A stretch of 64,000 nt of DNA, taken from positions 4,980,304 to 5,044,303 of the forward strand of contig NZ_RRCN01000001.1 of NCBI RefSeq assembly GCF_003863965.1, in the 5' to 3' direction. Both the position numbers and the translations under genes were made by a program. Positions 42,105-51,577 of this stretch are shown one piece after another. The first letter of the stretch is position 1. Every line of letters starts with the position of its first letter. Under the pieces are notes generated by a model, which saw only the letters and a program-made list of their open reading frames with translations, did no database searches and was not told where the DNA came from. This DNA comes from Paenibacillus oralis. Its GTDB lineage: Bacteria; Bacillota; Bacilli; Paenibacillales; Paenibacillaceae.

Positions 42105-43404
42105 ACGCTATATCGATCATCTCAAGCAGCTTGATCCGGTCCGGATTAACGGCAAGGTTACTCAAGTCATAGGTCTTATGGTGGAATCCGAAGGTCCTGA
42201 TGCCAGCATCGGCGACGTGTGCCATATCTATCCGACAAAAGCGTCGCAGCCGCTGCAGGCCGAAGTCGTCGGGTTTCGGGACAACAAAGTGCTGCTGATG
42301 CCGCTGGGAGAACTCCAGTCCATCGGTCCCGGATGCGATGTGGTCGGAACCGGAAAGCCGCTTACCGTGCAAGTGGGATCCGAGCTTTTGGGCAAAGTGC
42401 TGGACGGTTTGGGCCAGCCGCTCGACGGTTCGCTTCTGCCTTCGCGGATGGGCCACTACTCGACCTTCAACAAACCGATGAACCCGTTGAATCGCCCGCG
42501 CGTTGCCGAACCGATCAGTATCGGGGTCCGGGCGCTCGACGGATTGCTGACGATCGGCAGAGGACAGCGGGTAGGTATTTTCGCCGGCTCCGGGGTAGGT
42601 AAAAGTACCTTGATGGGGATGATTGCCCGGAATACGGCGGCGGACGTCAATGTTATCGCTTTGGTAGGAGAACGCGGCCGCGAGGTGCTGGACTTCATTG
42701 AACGGGATCTTGGGCCTGAAGGCCTGGAACGATCCGTTGTCATCGTGGCCACTTCGGACCAGCCCGCTTTGATCCGGATGAAAGGAGCGCTCATCGCTAC
42801 GACGATCGCTGAATATTTTCGCGATCGCGGCTTGAACGTCATGCTGATGATGGATTCGGTGACGCGTTATGCGATGGCGCTGCGCGAAGTGGGACTCGCC
42901 ATTGGAGAGCCGCCGGCGATGAGAGGCTACACGCCTTCGGTATTCGCCGCGCTGCCCAAGCTGATGGAAAGGGCGGGGACCGGGCCGACCGGATCGATTA
43001 CCGCTTTTTATACCGTGCTGGTTGACGGTGACGATATGAATGAGCCGATCGCCGACGCGGTGAGGGGGATTTTGGACGGACATATCGTGCTGAACCGGGG
43101 CATAGCGAACAAAGGGCATTTCCCGGCCATCGACATTTTGGCGAGCATTAGCCGGGTTATGAAAGACATTGTGCCGGAGGAGCAAAACGAGGCGTCCGAA
43201 AATTACAAAAGGCTGCTGGCGGTGTACAAAGATTCCGAGGATTTGATCAACATCGGCGCTTACCAGCGGGGGTCCAATGCCGATATCGATGAAGCGATCG
43301 AATACATACAGAGCATTTGGGCTTTTTCGAAACAGAAAGTGAACGAAAAGGTAACGCTCGCCGAGGCGCAAGAACGCTTAATTTCCGAATTTGCAAGGAG
43401 ATGA
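42088..43404 (+). CDS. fliI: flagellum-specific ATP synthase FliI
   Basis: 438 residues. Export ATPase of the type III apparatus, related to F1-beta. Walker A GSGVGKSTLMGMIA, then VNVIALVGERGREVLDFIE, Walker B LMMDSVTRYAMA and GYTPSVFAALPKLMERAG. The N-terminal beta-barrel domain has GKVTQVIGLMVESEGP. ATG 42088 overlaps fliH by 17 bp, implying coupling. Confidence 0.97.
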   Translation: MSMNAERYIDHLKQLDPVRINGKVTQVIGLMVESEGPDASIGDVCHIYPTKASQPLQAEVVGFRDNKVLLMPLGELQSIGPGCDVVGTGKPLTVQVGSELLGKVLDGLGQPLDGSLLPSRMGHYSTFNKPMNPLNRPRVAEPISIGVRALDGLLTIGRGQRVGIFAGSGVGKSTLMGMIARNTAADVNVIALVGERGREVLDFIERDLGPEGLERSVVIVATSDQPALIRMKGALIATTIAEYFRDRGLNVMLMMDSVTRYAMALREVGLAIGEPPAMRGYTPSVFAALPKLMERAGTGPTGSITAFYTVLVDGDDMNEPIADAVRGILDGHIVLNRGIANKGHFPAIDILASISRVMKDIVPEEQNEASENYKRLLAVYKDSEDLINIGAYQRGSNADIDEAIEYIQSIWAFSKQKVNEKVTLAEAQERLISEFARR

Positions 43405-43414
43405 CCTTTAAAGG

Positions 43415-43858
43415 ATGAAATTCCGTTACGTCTATCAGAAAGTTTTGGATTTGAAATCAAACGAGAAGACGCAAGCTGAATGGATGTTGTCCGCCGCCGT
43501 CGGGGAGTTGCAGTCGGAACAGCGTTCCTTGGAGCAATTGTTCGAGGAACAGGCCAGAACCGCTTCGGCCATTCAATATGAAATGGAAAATAGCGCTTCG
43601 ATGCAGAGGCTCCAGGAACTTCAACGGTACATGGAATATATCGAGCAATCCATTACCCGTAAACTGGGGGATGTCAAACGCGCCGAATTGAACGTGGAGC
43701 AAAAGAAGACGATTTTAAACGGCAAGATGCGGGACGAAAAAGTTTGGCTGAAAGCCAAAGAAAAAGCGAAAGAAAAATTTCAGCACGAAATGCTTCTTCG
43801 GGAACAAAACGAGCTGGATGAGATGGCCACCGTCCGGTTTGCCATGAGGGCCCGTTAA
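43415..43858 (+). CDS. fliJ: flagellar export protein FliJ
   Basis: 147 residues, almost all coiled coil with heptad-like Glu/Gln/Lys/Leu spacing. FRYVYQKVLDLKSNEKTQAEWMLSAAVGEL is the usual FliJ start. FliJ is the stalk-like component connecting the FliI ring to FlhA and a chaperone escort. ATG 43415 lies 10 bp after fliI. Sequence identity in this family is low; position and helix pattern carry the call. Confidence 0.88.
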   Translation: MKFRYVYQKVLDLKSNEKTQAEWMLSAAVGELQSEQRSLEQLFEEQARTASAIQYEMENSASMQRLQELQRYMEYIEQSITRKLGDVKRAELNVEQKKTILNGKMRDEKVWLKAKEKAKEKFQHEMLLREQNELDEMATVRFAMRAR

Positions 43859-43904
43859 ATTTTGTGCGGGCGATAATTATGGGTTTTTCGAAGGAGGAAA
43901 GAAA

Positions 43905-44846
43905 ATGGCTAAGACGGAGCTGAAACTGGAGGAAGAGCTGGAGGAATCGGGTGGCGGATTCTCGCGTTTTCTGTTTTTCATGACGCCGATCCTGTTTACG
44001 GTTGTTCTTTTTGCGGTGCTATTGTATCTGTTTAATACGAACTTTCGGAATACGCTGCTGGATTTGGGGAACAAGGTCCCGTTTATTAGCAACTTCGTGC
44101 CCGATCCCGAGTTGACCGAAGAAGAGAAGGCCGCTGCGGCAACGGATGAGAAAAAACAGCAAGAAAGCACGGATGCTACGGTTAAGGAATTGAAGGAGCA
44201 GGTCGCCCGTCAAGAGGCGCAGCTGCAGGCGGCGAACCAGCAAACCGCGGAGCAGCAGGACAGGGTGAAGCAGCTTGAGCAAGAACTGGCCGCGGCGGAG
44301 CAGCAATCGGCCGAGGAACAACAGGCTGCCGAAACCGAAGCTTATCAAAAGGAAGTAAAAAAGCTGGCTCAGCTGTATTCGGAAATGAGCCCCAGTAAAG
44401 CGGCCGCCATTTTTGGCAACTTAACGACGGACGAAACGCTGCAGATGCTTAACGCGATGAGCAATGAAAGTAAAGTGGCGATTCTCGAAAAAATGGATCC
44501 GCAAAAAGCGGCGGATATTTCGATCAAGCTCAAGGATGTGAAGTCGGCGGATGATTTGGCGATCGCCGCGCTGCAGTCGCGGTTGAAGAAGGACGCGGCG
44601 TCAGAAGCCACGGCTGCGGGTACGGCCAAAGGACTGGACGATACCCAACTCAGCCAGACGTTCGCAACCATGTCGGCCGACGCCGCTTCCCAGTTGATTT
44701 TGCAAACATACAAAGTCAGTCCGGACAAAGGCTTGAAAATTTTGAAGGCCATCGATGACAACACCCGGTCGAAAATTTTGGAAAACATGACGAAAACCGA
44801 CGAAAAAACTTCGGTGAAAATTTTGAATCAGCTGTTAGCCAAATGA
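43905..44846 (+). CDS. ylxF: YlxF / MotE-like flagellar operon protein
   Basis: 313 residues. One TM helix at about 24-46 (FLFFMTPILFTVVLFAVLLYLF), then an acidic coiled coil (about 80-150) rich in Gln/Glu/Ala, then an MgtE_N-like domain beginning near YSEMSPSKAAAIFGNLTTDETLQMLNAM. It is the B. subtilis ylxF position, between fliJ and fliK. The domain layout resembles MotE-type chaperones of the stator, but function in Firmicutes is not settled. GAAGGAGGAAAGAAA precedes the ATG. Confidence 0.87.
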   Translation: MAKTELKLEEELEESGGGFSRFLFFMTPILFTVVLFAVLLYLFNTNFRNTLLDLGNKVPFISNFVPDPELTEEEKAAAATDEKKQQESTDATVKELKEQVARQEAQLQAANQQTAEQQDRVKQLEQELAAAEQQSAEEQQAAETEAYQKEVKKLAQLYSEMSPSKAAAIFGNLTTDETLQMLNAMSNESKVAILEKMDPQKAADISIKLKDVKSADDLAIAALQSRLKKDAASEATAAGTAKGLDDTQLSQTFATMSADAASQLILQTYKVSPDKGLKILKAIDDNTRSKILENMTKTDEKTSVKILNQLLAK

Positions 44847-44891
44847 TATGGAGACAGCGGGCAACCGTTCATGAAAGGAGGTGAAAAAGAA

Positions 44892-46316
44892 ATGGGTCAA
44901 TCGGTATCGATAAATTCGGGAACGGCGGCTAACGCCTTGGTTTACACGGTTGGCGGAAATGGCGTCAGCGCGGCGAGCGGCCAAGGAAACGGGCAATCGT
45001 TTGATCAAAAGCTGGTTTCGATGCTGCTAGGAAATGCGAACCCGGGGACAGGACAAGCGAATGCCCAACTGCTCACTTTGGCAGGTCTGCAGAGCGACGG
45101 AAGCGCTCAAGAAGAAAATGCGAACAATAGTCTGCTGTCGATGATCGAAGGATTGCTGCAGCAGCTTCCGAAGCTGGACGATGCGCTTCAGGACAACCCG
45201 TCGCTGCTCGAGTCGCTTCAGGGCTGGCTGCAAAACTTCCAGAGCTTGATCATGCCGCAGGCGGATGAGACCGGGGCGGATGGGGCCGTTGAAATTCTGG
45301 CCTTGGCGCAGCAGCCGGAAACGGTGCGCTTTGCAGTGCAGGATGCGCTGGTTCAACTGCTGACCGTCCAAGCTGATGCGCAGTCGGTTGCAGGCGCGAC
45401 GAACGCGGCTTCCCTTTCCCAGACTCAAGCATTGCTGGATTCGCTGCAACACGTGCTGGACAGTATTCCGGAATCCTCCGAACGGGCGCAAACCGGCGGC
45501 AAAGCTGCCGAGCTTCCAAGTGTACATAACTTGGTTTCGGGGAACAAACCTGCGGAAACGAACAGCCAAGGGAATATGGGTCAAAACGGAAATGGCGACT
45601 CCCTGAAAGGCGAAAATCCGCAAATCGTTGTGGCAAATCAACCTAAAACAGAGTCTGCGAAATCCCAATTTTCCGTTGCCGCTAAAGCCGCGGGCGAGGT
45701 CAGCGCTGTTGAGGCTGAACCTACGGATAATGCGGATGTGGATAGTCCGCTTCAACCGGGCAGTGTCGTTACAGCGGGACAGCTTGCGCTTCGGGATGCC
45801 GGTGTTGCTTCCGTAAAGCATACGCCACGCCCGGTGCCTGTGGAGAATTTCGCTAAAGAGATGAGCGGTTTTCTGGTAAACAAGCTGGAAATCGTTAAGC
45901 TGCAAGGCGTGTCCGAAGCTAGAATTTCGCTCTACCCTGAACATTTAGGCCAGGTTGATGTGAAGATTACGATGCAAGGCGGCCAATTAACGGCGCAATT
46001 TATGACCGAGCACGTATTTGCCAAGGAATCGCTGGAACAGCAGATGTCTCAGCTTCGTTCGGCGCTGCAATCCCAGGGGCTGCAGGTGAACAAGCTGGAA
46101 GTGACGCAAAATACCGCGTTATCTTCGCATATGTACCATGACGGACAGCAATCCGGCAGCGGGGCAGGACAGCAGCAGCAAAGCGAAAGACGCCGTGCGC
46201 TGGTCGAGGAAGATGTTTTGGCAACCCGTGATTTGAATGAGGAGTGGAACGCGTGGATTGCCGAGGTCCGGGAGAAGGAACAAGGTTTTGGCAGCTCCTT
46301 TAGCGCAAGAGCATAG
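44892..46316 (+). CDS. fliK: flagellar hook-length control protein FliK
   Basis: 474 residues. Secreted ruler that measures the hook and triggers the FlhB switch. The N-terminal two thirds are Gln/Ala/Asn-rich and poorly conserved, as usual. The C-terminal Flg_hook domain is clear: RISLYPEHLGQVDVKITMQGG, LTAQFMTEHVFAKESLEQQ, LRSALQSQGLQVNKLEV. ATG 44892 follows AAAGGAGGTGAAAAAGAA. It has the same LGQ-type C-domain as the ylqG product in this window. Confidence 0.92.
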   Translation: MGQSVSINSGTAANALVYTVGGNGVSAASGQGNGQSFDQKLVSMLLGNANPGTGQANAQLLTLAGLQSDGSAQEENANNSLLSMIEGLLQQLPKLDDALQDNPSLLESLQGWLQNFQSLIMPQADETGADGAVEILALAQQPETVRFAVQDALVQLLTVQADAQSVAGATNAASLSQTQALLDSLQHVLDSIPESSERAQTGGKAAELPSVHNLVSGNKPAETNSQGNMGQNGNGDSLKGENPQIVVANQPKTESAKSQFSVAAKAAGEVSAVEAEPTDNADVDSPLQPGSVVTAGQLALRDAGVASVKHTPRPVPVENFAKEMSGFLVNKLEIVKLQGVSEARISLYPEHLGQVDVKITMQGGQLTAQFMTEHVFAKESLEQQMSQLRSALQSQGLQVNKLEVTQNTALSSHMYHDGQQSGSGAGQQQQSERRRALVEEDVLATRDLNEEWNAWIAEVREKEQGFGSSFSARA

Positions 46317-46334
46317 AAGAAAGGAGGCAGCTTT

Positions 46335-46853
46335 GTGGCTGATGAATATACGGGCAATATCTCGTGGCCGGGTTATGCGCAAACGAATACGAATACGAAA
46401 AAGTCCAGTACGAAGAGCAATGAGCTAGGCAAGGACGATTTTCTGAAATTAATGATCACCCAGTTGCGATACCAGGATCCGCTATCTCCAATGGACAACG
46501 CCCAATTTGTCGCACAAACGGCGCAGTTTACTTCGTTGGAGCAGCTTGTAAACATTTCGGACCAACTTGCTGCCATGCAAGAATCTTTAGGGAATGAGTC
46601 CGGCTTGATCGGCAAGGAAGTCACTTGGGTCAAGGAGACGAAAACCGGAAATTACGATACGAAAACAGGAAAAGGAGAGGTTATCGTCGAGACCGAAAGC
46701 GGGATCGTCGACTCCATTATCGTTCGGGACGGGATTCACTACGTGAAAGTTGGGGACAAAGAAATCAAAATTTCCGAGGTCCAACAAGTTGGGAATCCGG
46801 CTGCAGATCCGGATGTGCCGAATGAGCCTGAGCAAGGAACTGATGAGTCATGA
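46335..46853 (+). CDS. flgD: flagellar hook assembly protein FlgD
   Basis: 172 residues. Hook cap that guides FlgE subunits. NELGKDDFLKLMITQLRYQDPLSPMDNAQFVAQTAQFTSLEQ-type signature near 30-75 is diagnostic, followed by a short Ig-like region. GTG 46335 follows AAGGAGGCAGCTTT. Shorter than enterobacterial FlgD, like other Bacillales. Its stop overlaps the next gene start by ATGA. Confidence 0.94.
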   Translation: MADEYTGNISWPGYAQTNTNTKKSSTKSNELGKDDFLKLMITQLRYQDPLSPMDNAQFVAQTAQFTSLEQLVNISDQLAAMQESLGNESGLIGKEVTWVKETKTGNYDTKTGKGEVIVETESGIVDSIIVRDGIHYVKVGDKEIKISEVQQVGNPAADPDVPNEPEQGTDES

Positions 46854-47233
46854 GTGATCCGGTAAAAATCGGGCATCTTTATCCGGGAAGAATCCCGCCA
46901 AGCTCATTATCGTCAGGGAAAGGCCCGCATACGAGCGCTTTGGGAGAGTCCTCCTTCAAGGACATGCTCGCGGACCAGCTGATTCATTTCAGCAATCACG
47001 CCGTAAAACGTTTGGAGCAGCGGGGGATTGAGATTAAACCGGAGCAGCTTCATCAAATTAAATCGGCGATCGACAGTGCGGCCGCAAAAGGGGCTAAGGA
47101 TTCGCTGATCTTGATGAAGGATATGGCGCTGATCGTAAACATCAGCAATCGTACGGTTGTGACGGCCATGGACGGCAACAGCATGAAGGACAACGTTTTT
47201 ACACAGATCGATAGCGCCGTCATTATTTCTTGA
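46850..47233 (+). CDS. TIGR02530-type flagellar operon protein
   Basis: 127 residues between flgD and flgE, the usual place for this small family. HFSNHAVKRLEQRGIEIKPEQLHQIKSAIDSAAAKGAKDSLILMKD is the conserved core; DMALIVNISNRTVVTAMDG follows. No transmembrane helix or signal peptide. Its molecular role is unknown; position suggests hook assembly or export. It begins in an ATGA overlap with flgD. Confidence 0.85.
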   Translation: MSDPVKIGHLYPGRIPPSSLSSGKGPHTSALGESSFKDMLADQLIHFSNHAVKRLEQRGIEIKPEQLHQIKSAIDSAAAKGAKDSLILMKDMALIVNISNRTVVTAMDGNSMKDNVFTQIDSAVIIS

Positions 47234-47319
47234 TTGGCTGGACCGGATACGGAAAGCCAACAGCCGCGGATCGACTGAAGCGGCTATAGCCAACTATTAG
47301 CTGGGAGGATGAGAATCGA

Positions 47320-48141
47320 ATGTTAAGATCTATGTATTCAGGCGTATCCGGGATGCGCGGATTTCAGACTAAGCTGGACGTTATCGGCAACAACATCGCC
47401 AATGTAAACACCGTAGGTTTTAAGTCCGGCCGCGTAATGTTCAAAGACATTATGAGCCAGACGATATCTGGGGTTACCGCTCCGGTTGAGGATACAAGCG
47501 GCGGTATCAATGCCAAGCAAGTCGGCCTTGGCGTGCAGATCGGCTCGATCGACACGCTGCATACCGGCGGCAGTGCGATGACGACCAACAATCCGCTCGA
47601 TTTGCGGATTGACGGTGATGGATTTTTCTTGGTGAAGCTGAATGCGGATCAGGAAGAACCATTCCTGACTCGGGCCGGGGATTTTCATATTGACGCTGTG
47701 GGCCAATTGGTCACTTCCGATGGATTGCTTGTCTGCGATAGCGCCGGGGAGGCGCTGGAACCGATAGATCTGGCCACAGTAACGGCTTTCTCCATCTCCG
47801 CCGACGGCACGATCATCCAGAAGACCGCAGACGGCGAGACTACCGCCGGGCCAATCGGTGTCGCCAAAGTTGCGAATCCCGAAGGCCTGGAGAAAATCGG
47901 GGGAAATCTCTACCGGTCTACATTGAACGCGGTAGCTGACGGGGAACTGACGTACACAAACCCCAATAATGCCGAGGCAGGCACCGGAAAATTAGTCCCA
48001 GGGCAACTGGAAATGTCCAACGTGGATCTCACCGGTGAATTTACGGAAATGATCGTCGCACAGCGCGGTTTCCAAGCGAATTCGCGCATCATCACGACTT
48101 CCGACGAAGTGTTGCAGGAAGTCGTTAACCTGAAACGTTAG
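47320..48141 (+). CDS. flgE: flagellar hook protein FlgE (FlgG-like)
   Basis: 273 residues. MLRSMYSGVSGMRGFQTKLDVIGNNIANVNTVGFKSGR is the hook/distal-rod N-terminus; the C-terminus reads SNVDLTGEFTEMIVAQRGFQANSRIITTSDEVLQEVVNLKR. It is short, as is the B. subtilis hook protein, formerly called FlgG. Its place after flgD supports FlgE. GGGAGGATGAGAATCG precedes the ATG. A strong hairpin without a U-tract follows. Confidence 0.92.
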   Translation: MLRSMYSGVSGMRGFQTKLDVIGNNIANVNTVGFKSGRVMFKDIMSQTISGVTAPVEDTSGGINAKQVGLGVQIGSIDTLHTGGSAMTTNNPLDLRIDGDGFFLVKLNADQEEPFLTRAGDFHIDAVGQLVTSDGLLVCDSAGEALEPIDLATVTAFSISADGTIIQKTADGETTAGPIGVAKVANPEGLEKIGGNLYRSTLNAVADGELTYTNPNNAEAGTGKLVPGQLEMSNVDLTGEFTEMIVAQRGFQANSRIITTSDEVLQEVVNLKR

Positions 48142-48150
48142 TAAACGTTA

Positions 48151-48182
48151 GCGGGGGAGCGTAAGCTATGTGCCTCCCCCGC
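48151..48182 (+). other. GC-rich hairpin between flgE and flbD
   Basis: GCGGGGGAG (48151-48159) pairs exactly with CTCCCCCGC (48174-48182) across a 14-nt loop. No T run follows, so it is probably an mRNA stability or processing element within the operon that favours hook-protein mRNA. Confidence 0.6.
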
Positions 48183-48220
48183 ATCCCTAACTTTCCCGTT
48201 ACCGCGTAGGAGGAGGTACC

Positions 48221-48445
48221 ATGATTTCTGTAACACGCCTAAACGGTTCGCAGATGTGGCTTAACGCCATCATGATCGAGACCGTCGAAGAAACGCCGGA
48301 TACATATGTCACTCTCGTAACGGGCAAGCGTATTATCGTGCTGGAGAAGGCGGCCGATGTGATCGCAAAGATCGAGGAGTATTACCGGGAAATCGGCATC
48401 CACGCAGCGACTATTAAAGTGCAACAAACGGAGGAATGGTCATGA
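48221..48445 (+). CDS. flbD: flagellar protein FlbD (SwrD)
   Basis: 74 residues. MISVTRLNGSQMWLNAIMIETVEETPDTYVTLVTGKRIIV is diagnostic. In B. subtilis the orthologue SwrD raises flagellar torque for swarming. AGGAGGAGGTACC precedes ATG 48221. Its stop overlaps the fliL ATG by ATGA. Confidence 0.93.
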   Translation: MISVTRLNGSQMWLNAIMIETVEETPDTYVTLVTGKRIIVLEKAADVIAKIEEYYREIGIHAATIKVQQTEEWS

Positions 48446-48915
48446 AAAAAATGTTGCCCTGGCTAATTACGATTTTGCTTGCGATTACGTTGATTGTGAT
48501 TGCCGCCGGCTATCTGATGAGCTTAATGAACAAATCGGATTCAGGCAACGCAGCGAAGGCAAATGTCGAAACAGTGGCTGAACCCCAGATGATGTCGGCC
48601 GATGAAATCGTAAAAGTTACTTCGACGATCGATGACGTCAAGACGAATTTGTCCGATCCGAACTACGTCGTCGTCATGAATTTTGCCTTCCAATTGGATA
48701 ATGAAACGTCCAAGGAAGCGTTCGACATGATCAAGGATTACAAAATCAAGCCGATTATCATCAAAACGCTTGCGGATACGAAACCGGAGGATCTGACAGG
48801 GGCGCAGGGCAAAGACAATTTGAGCTCCAAGCTGCTGAACCTGATCAATAAATCGCTGCCGGAAGGAAAATTGATTCAAATCGATATTACCAATTTCATT
48901 ATGCAGGCGATCTAG
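48442..48915 (+). CDS. fliL: flagellar basal body-associated protein FliL
   Basis: 157 residues. One TM helix near residues 4-25 (LPWLITILLAITLIVIAAGYLM) then a periplasmic-type stomatin-like domain. FliL sits around the stator and supports its activity. ATG 48442 has GGAGG 7 nt upstream; ATG 48436 is too close. It overlaps flbD by ATGA and precedes fliM. Confidence 0.92.
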   Translation: MKKMLPWLITILLAITLIVIAAGYLMSLMNKSDSGNAAKANVETVAEPQMMSADEIVKVTSTIDDVKTNLSDPNYVVVMNFAFQLDNETSKEAFDMIKDYKIKPIIIKTLADTKPEDLTGAQGKDNLSSKLLNLINKSLPEGKLIQIDITNFIMQAI

Positions 48916-48957
48916 ACAATATCGAACGAAACTGATTTTTCTAAGGGGGTGAGATGT

Positions 48958-49956
48958 TTGGTAGATGTATTATCGCAGAACGAGATCGATGCGTTGCTCG
49001 CTGCATTGTCATCCGGTGAAATGGATGCCGAAGAACTGAAAAAGGAAGAAACGCAGAAGAAAATCCGCTCTTACGACTTTAAAAGAGCAGTGAGATTTTC
49101 CAAAGACCATATTCGCAGTTTAACCCGGATTCACGAGAATTTTGCCCGTTATCTCACCACCTACTTTTCGGCGCAGCTGCGTACTTTCGTGCAAATCAAC
49201 GTGGTTCAGGTAGAACAGCTTCCTTATGATGAGTTTATTCGGTCTATTCCGAAAATGACGATTCTGAACATTTTCGAAGCGGAGCCGCTGGAAGGAAGAA
49301 TGGTGCTTGAGGTCCATCCAAACGTTGCTTTTGCCATGCTGGACAGACTCCTTGGGGGGATCGGGACCGCGCCTTCGAAAATCAGCTCCTTGACCGAAAT
49401 CGAAACGATCATCATGGAGCGGATTTTCAGCCGGGCCTTCGAAAGTTTGCAGGAAGCCTGGAAAACCGTGGTGGATATCAATCCGCGGATGGAGGGGCTG
49501 GAAACGAACCCGCAGTTCATGCAAATCGTTTCGCCTAACGAAACGATTGCGCTCATTTCGCTGAGTACCAAAATCGGAGACACCTCCGGGATGATCAACC
49601 TTTGTATCCCGCATGTGGTCATTGAACCGATCATGCCGAAGCTTTCGGTTCACCACTGGTTCGTCTCCCAGAAAAAGTCGCGTGTTCCCGAAGAGGTCGA
49701 TGCGCTCCGCCACCGGGTCAATAAGGCGATGCTGCCGATTGTAGCGGAACTGGGGGAATCGCAAATCACCGTTCGCGAATTTTTGGGCTTATCGGCCGGC
49801 GATGTGATTTCCTTGAACAAACCGGTCCAGGAAGGTTTGCAGATCCGGATCGGAGACAGATTGAAGTATATCGGCAGCCCGGGAACCATCAAAGACCGAG
49901 TTGCGGTGCAAATTAACGATATTGTCAGCGAAGGAGTTGAGGAACTTGACGAGTAA
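48958..49956 (+). CDS. fliM: flagellar motor switch protein FliM
   Basis: 332 residues. C-ring protein that binds CheY-P through its N-terminus VDVLSQNEIDALLAALSSGE. Central CheC-like domain and C-terminal SpoA domain (VREFLGLSAGDVISLNKPVQEGLQIRIGDRLKYIG). TTG 48958 follows AAGGGGGTGAG; GTG 48949 lies within that site. The fliY start lies inside its 3' end (49946), so the two are coupled. Confidence 0.96.
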   Translation: MVDVLSQNEIDALLAALSSGEMDAEELKKEETQKKIRSYDFKRAVRFSKDHIRSLTRIHENFARYLTTYFSAQLRTFVQINVVQVEQLPYDEFIRSIPKMTILNIFEAEPLEGRMVLEVHPNVAFAMLDRLLGGIGTAPSKISSLTEIETIIMERIFSRAFESLQEAWKTVVDINPRMEGLETNPQFMQIVSPNETIALISLSTKIGDTSGMINLCIPHVVIEPIMPKLSVHHWFVSQKKSRVPEEVDALRHRVNKAMLPIVAELGESQITVREFLGLSAGDVISLNKPVQEGLQIRIGDRLKYIGSPGTIKDRVAVQINDIVSEGVEELDE

Positions 49957-51175
49957 AGATTATTTATCCCAAGAGGAGATCGACGCCCTGCTCAAACAGG
50001 CCAACCAGGATACGGCGTCCGAGCCTACGGTGGACGACGTATTGACCCCGCTCGAGCAGGACGCGCTTGGCGAAATCGGCAACATTACGTTCGGCAGTGC
50101 GGCAACTGCGCTCTCGACGCTACTCAATAAAAAGGTGGACATTACCACGCCGAAAGTTTCCGTCATTACGCGGGCCCAATTCGAAGCCGAGTTTCCGAAG
50201 CCGCATGTTGCGGTTCACGTTGAATACGTAGACGGGTTTGAAGGGATGAACTCTCTGGTCATCAAGACGAGAGACGCTCAAGTCATCGCCGATCTGATGC
50301 TTGGGGGAGAGGGAAATCCGGCCGAAGCGGAATTGAATGAAATTCATATCAGCGCCGTACAGGAAGCGATGAACCAAATGATGGGTTCTTCCGCGACATC
50401 GATGTCGACCATATTCAACCGGTTTGTCAACATCTCGCCGCCGGGGATCGATATTTTGAACATGACCGACGGGCATGGGGTGGGAAGCCTGCCGCCTGCG
50501 GATCCGCTGATTAAAATATCGTTCAGGCTAACGATTGGCAATTTGATCGATTCCACGATCATGCAGCTGCTGACCGTAAAATTCGCCAAGGAGATGGTGG
50601 ACAGCCTGATCAGCGGTTCGACAACGGATTCGGCCAGTGAAAGCGCCGCGGCGGCAGCCCCGGCTCCGAAAGCGGCTCCGGCTTATCACGAGCCTCCGGC
50701 AGCGTCTCAGCAAACGTACCAAGCGCCGCCGATGCAACAGCCGGATCCATATCAGCAGCCTGCCGCATACGGGCAGCCAGGGGCGCATCCTTATCCGCCG
50801 CAAGGCCAGCCTTACAGTGAGCCGCATCATTACGGCGGTGTTCCGGGCCGGAATGTGAATGTGCAGCCCGTACAGTTTGCGAACTTGGGAAATCCGTCTT
50901 TCGGGCAAGTTGATGAAAATAATTTAAACTTACTGATGGACATTCCCCTTAAAGTCACCGTAGAATTAGGAAGGACCCAAAAGCAGATTAGGGATATCCT
51001 GGAATTATCGCAAGGCTCCATCATCGAACTGGACAAGCTTGCCGGCGAGCCGGTTGATATTCTGGTGAACAACAAATTGATCGCCAAAGGCGAAGTCGTC
51101 GTCATCGATGAGAATTTTGGCGTTCGCGTAACGGATATCGTCAGCCAGTGGGACCGCATCCAAAAATTACAATAG
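49946..51175 (+). CDS. fliY: flagellar motor switch phosphatase FliY
   Basis: 409 residues. Combines a CheC-type CheY-P phosphatase and a FliN-type SpoA domain. The N-terminal peptide SKDYLSQEEIDALLKQ binds CheY-P; two phosphatase helices are EQDALGEIGNITFGSAATALS and LNEIHISAVQEAMNQMMGSSATSMS. A Pro/Gln/Tyr-rich linker (about 235-310) precedes the C-terminal domain (TVELGRTQKQIRDILELSQGSI). TTG 49946 follows AAGGAGTTGAGGAAC and overlaps fliM by 11 bp. Confidence 0.95.
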   Translation: MTSKDYLSQEEIDALLKQANQDTASEPTVDDVLTPLEQDALGEIGNITFGSAATALSTLLNKKVDITTPKVSVITRAQFEAEFPKPHVAVHVEYVDGFEGMNSLVIKTRDAQVIADLMLGGEGNPAEAELNEIHISAVQEAMNQMMGSSATSMSTIFNRFVNISPPGIDILNMTDGHGVGSLPPADPLIKISFRLTIGNLIDSTIMQLLTVKFAKEMVDSLISGSTTDSASESAAAAAPAPKAAPAYHEPPAASQQTYQAPPMQQPDPYQQPAAYGQPGAHPYPPQGQPYSEPHHYGGVPGRNVNVQPVQFANLGNPSFGQVDENNLNLLMDIPLKVTVELGRTQKQIRDILELSQGSIIELDKLAGEPVDILVNNKLIAKGEVVVIDENFGVRVTDIVSQWDRIQKLQ

Positions 51176-51202
51176 TAGAAGTTTAGGGAGGATTTTAAAT
51201 CA

Positions 51203-51568
51203 ATGGCAAACCGAATTCTAATCGTAGACGATGCAGCATTTATGAGAATGATGATCCGCGACATCTTAACGAAAAACGGTTTTGAAGTAGTTGGGGAAGC
51301 GCAAGATGGCGCGCAAGCGATCGAAAAGTACAAGGAGCTGCACCCCGACCTCATCACGATGGATATTACGATGCCGGAAATGGACGGTATCGCCGCGCTG
51401 AAGGAAATTAAAAAGCTGGATTCCAACGCCAAAGTAATCATGTGCTCCGCTATGGGACAACAAGCGATGGTTATCGATGCGATTCAGGCCGGGGCCAAGG
51501 ACTTCATCGTGAAGCCGTTCCAATCCGACCGGGTTATCGAAGCGATCAACAAAACGCTGGGACTGTAG
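51203..51568 (+). CDS. cheY: chemotaxis response regulator CheY
   Basis: 121 residues, a single receiver domain. Acidic pocket D9-D10, phospho-acceptor D54 in DLITMDITMPEMDG, switch Ser/Thr in MCSAMGQQ, and K in FIVKPFQSDRV. Phosphorylated by CheA; binds FliM and FliY. TTAGGGAGGATTTTAAATCA precedes the ATG. In the B. subtilis position between fliY and fliZ. Confidence 0.97.
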   Translation: MANRILIVDDAAFMRMMIRDILTKNGFEVVGEAQDGAQAIEKYKELHPDLITMDITMPEMDGIAALKEIKKLDSNAKVIMCSAMGQQAMVIDAIQAGAKDFIVKPFQSDRVIEAINKTLGL

Positions 51569-51577
51569 GCCTATAAA

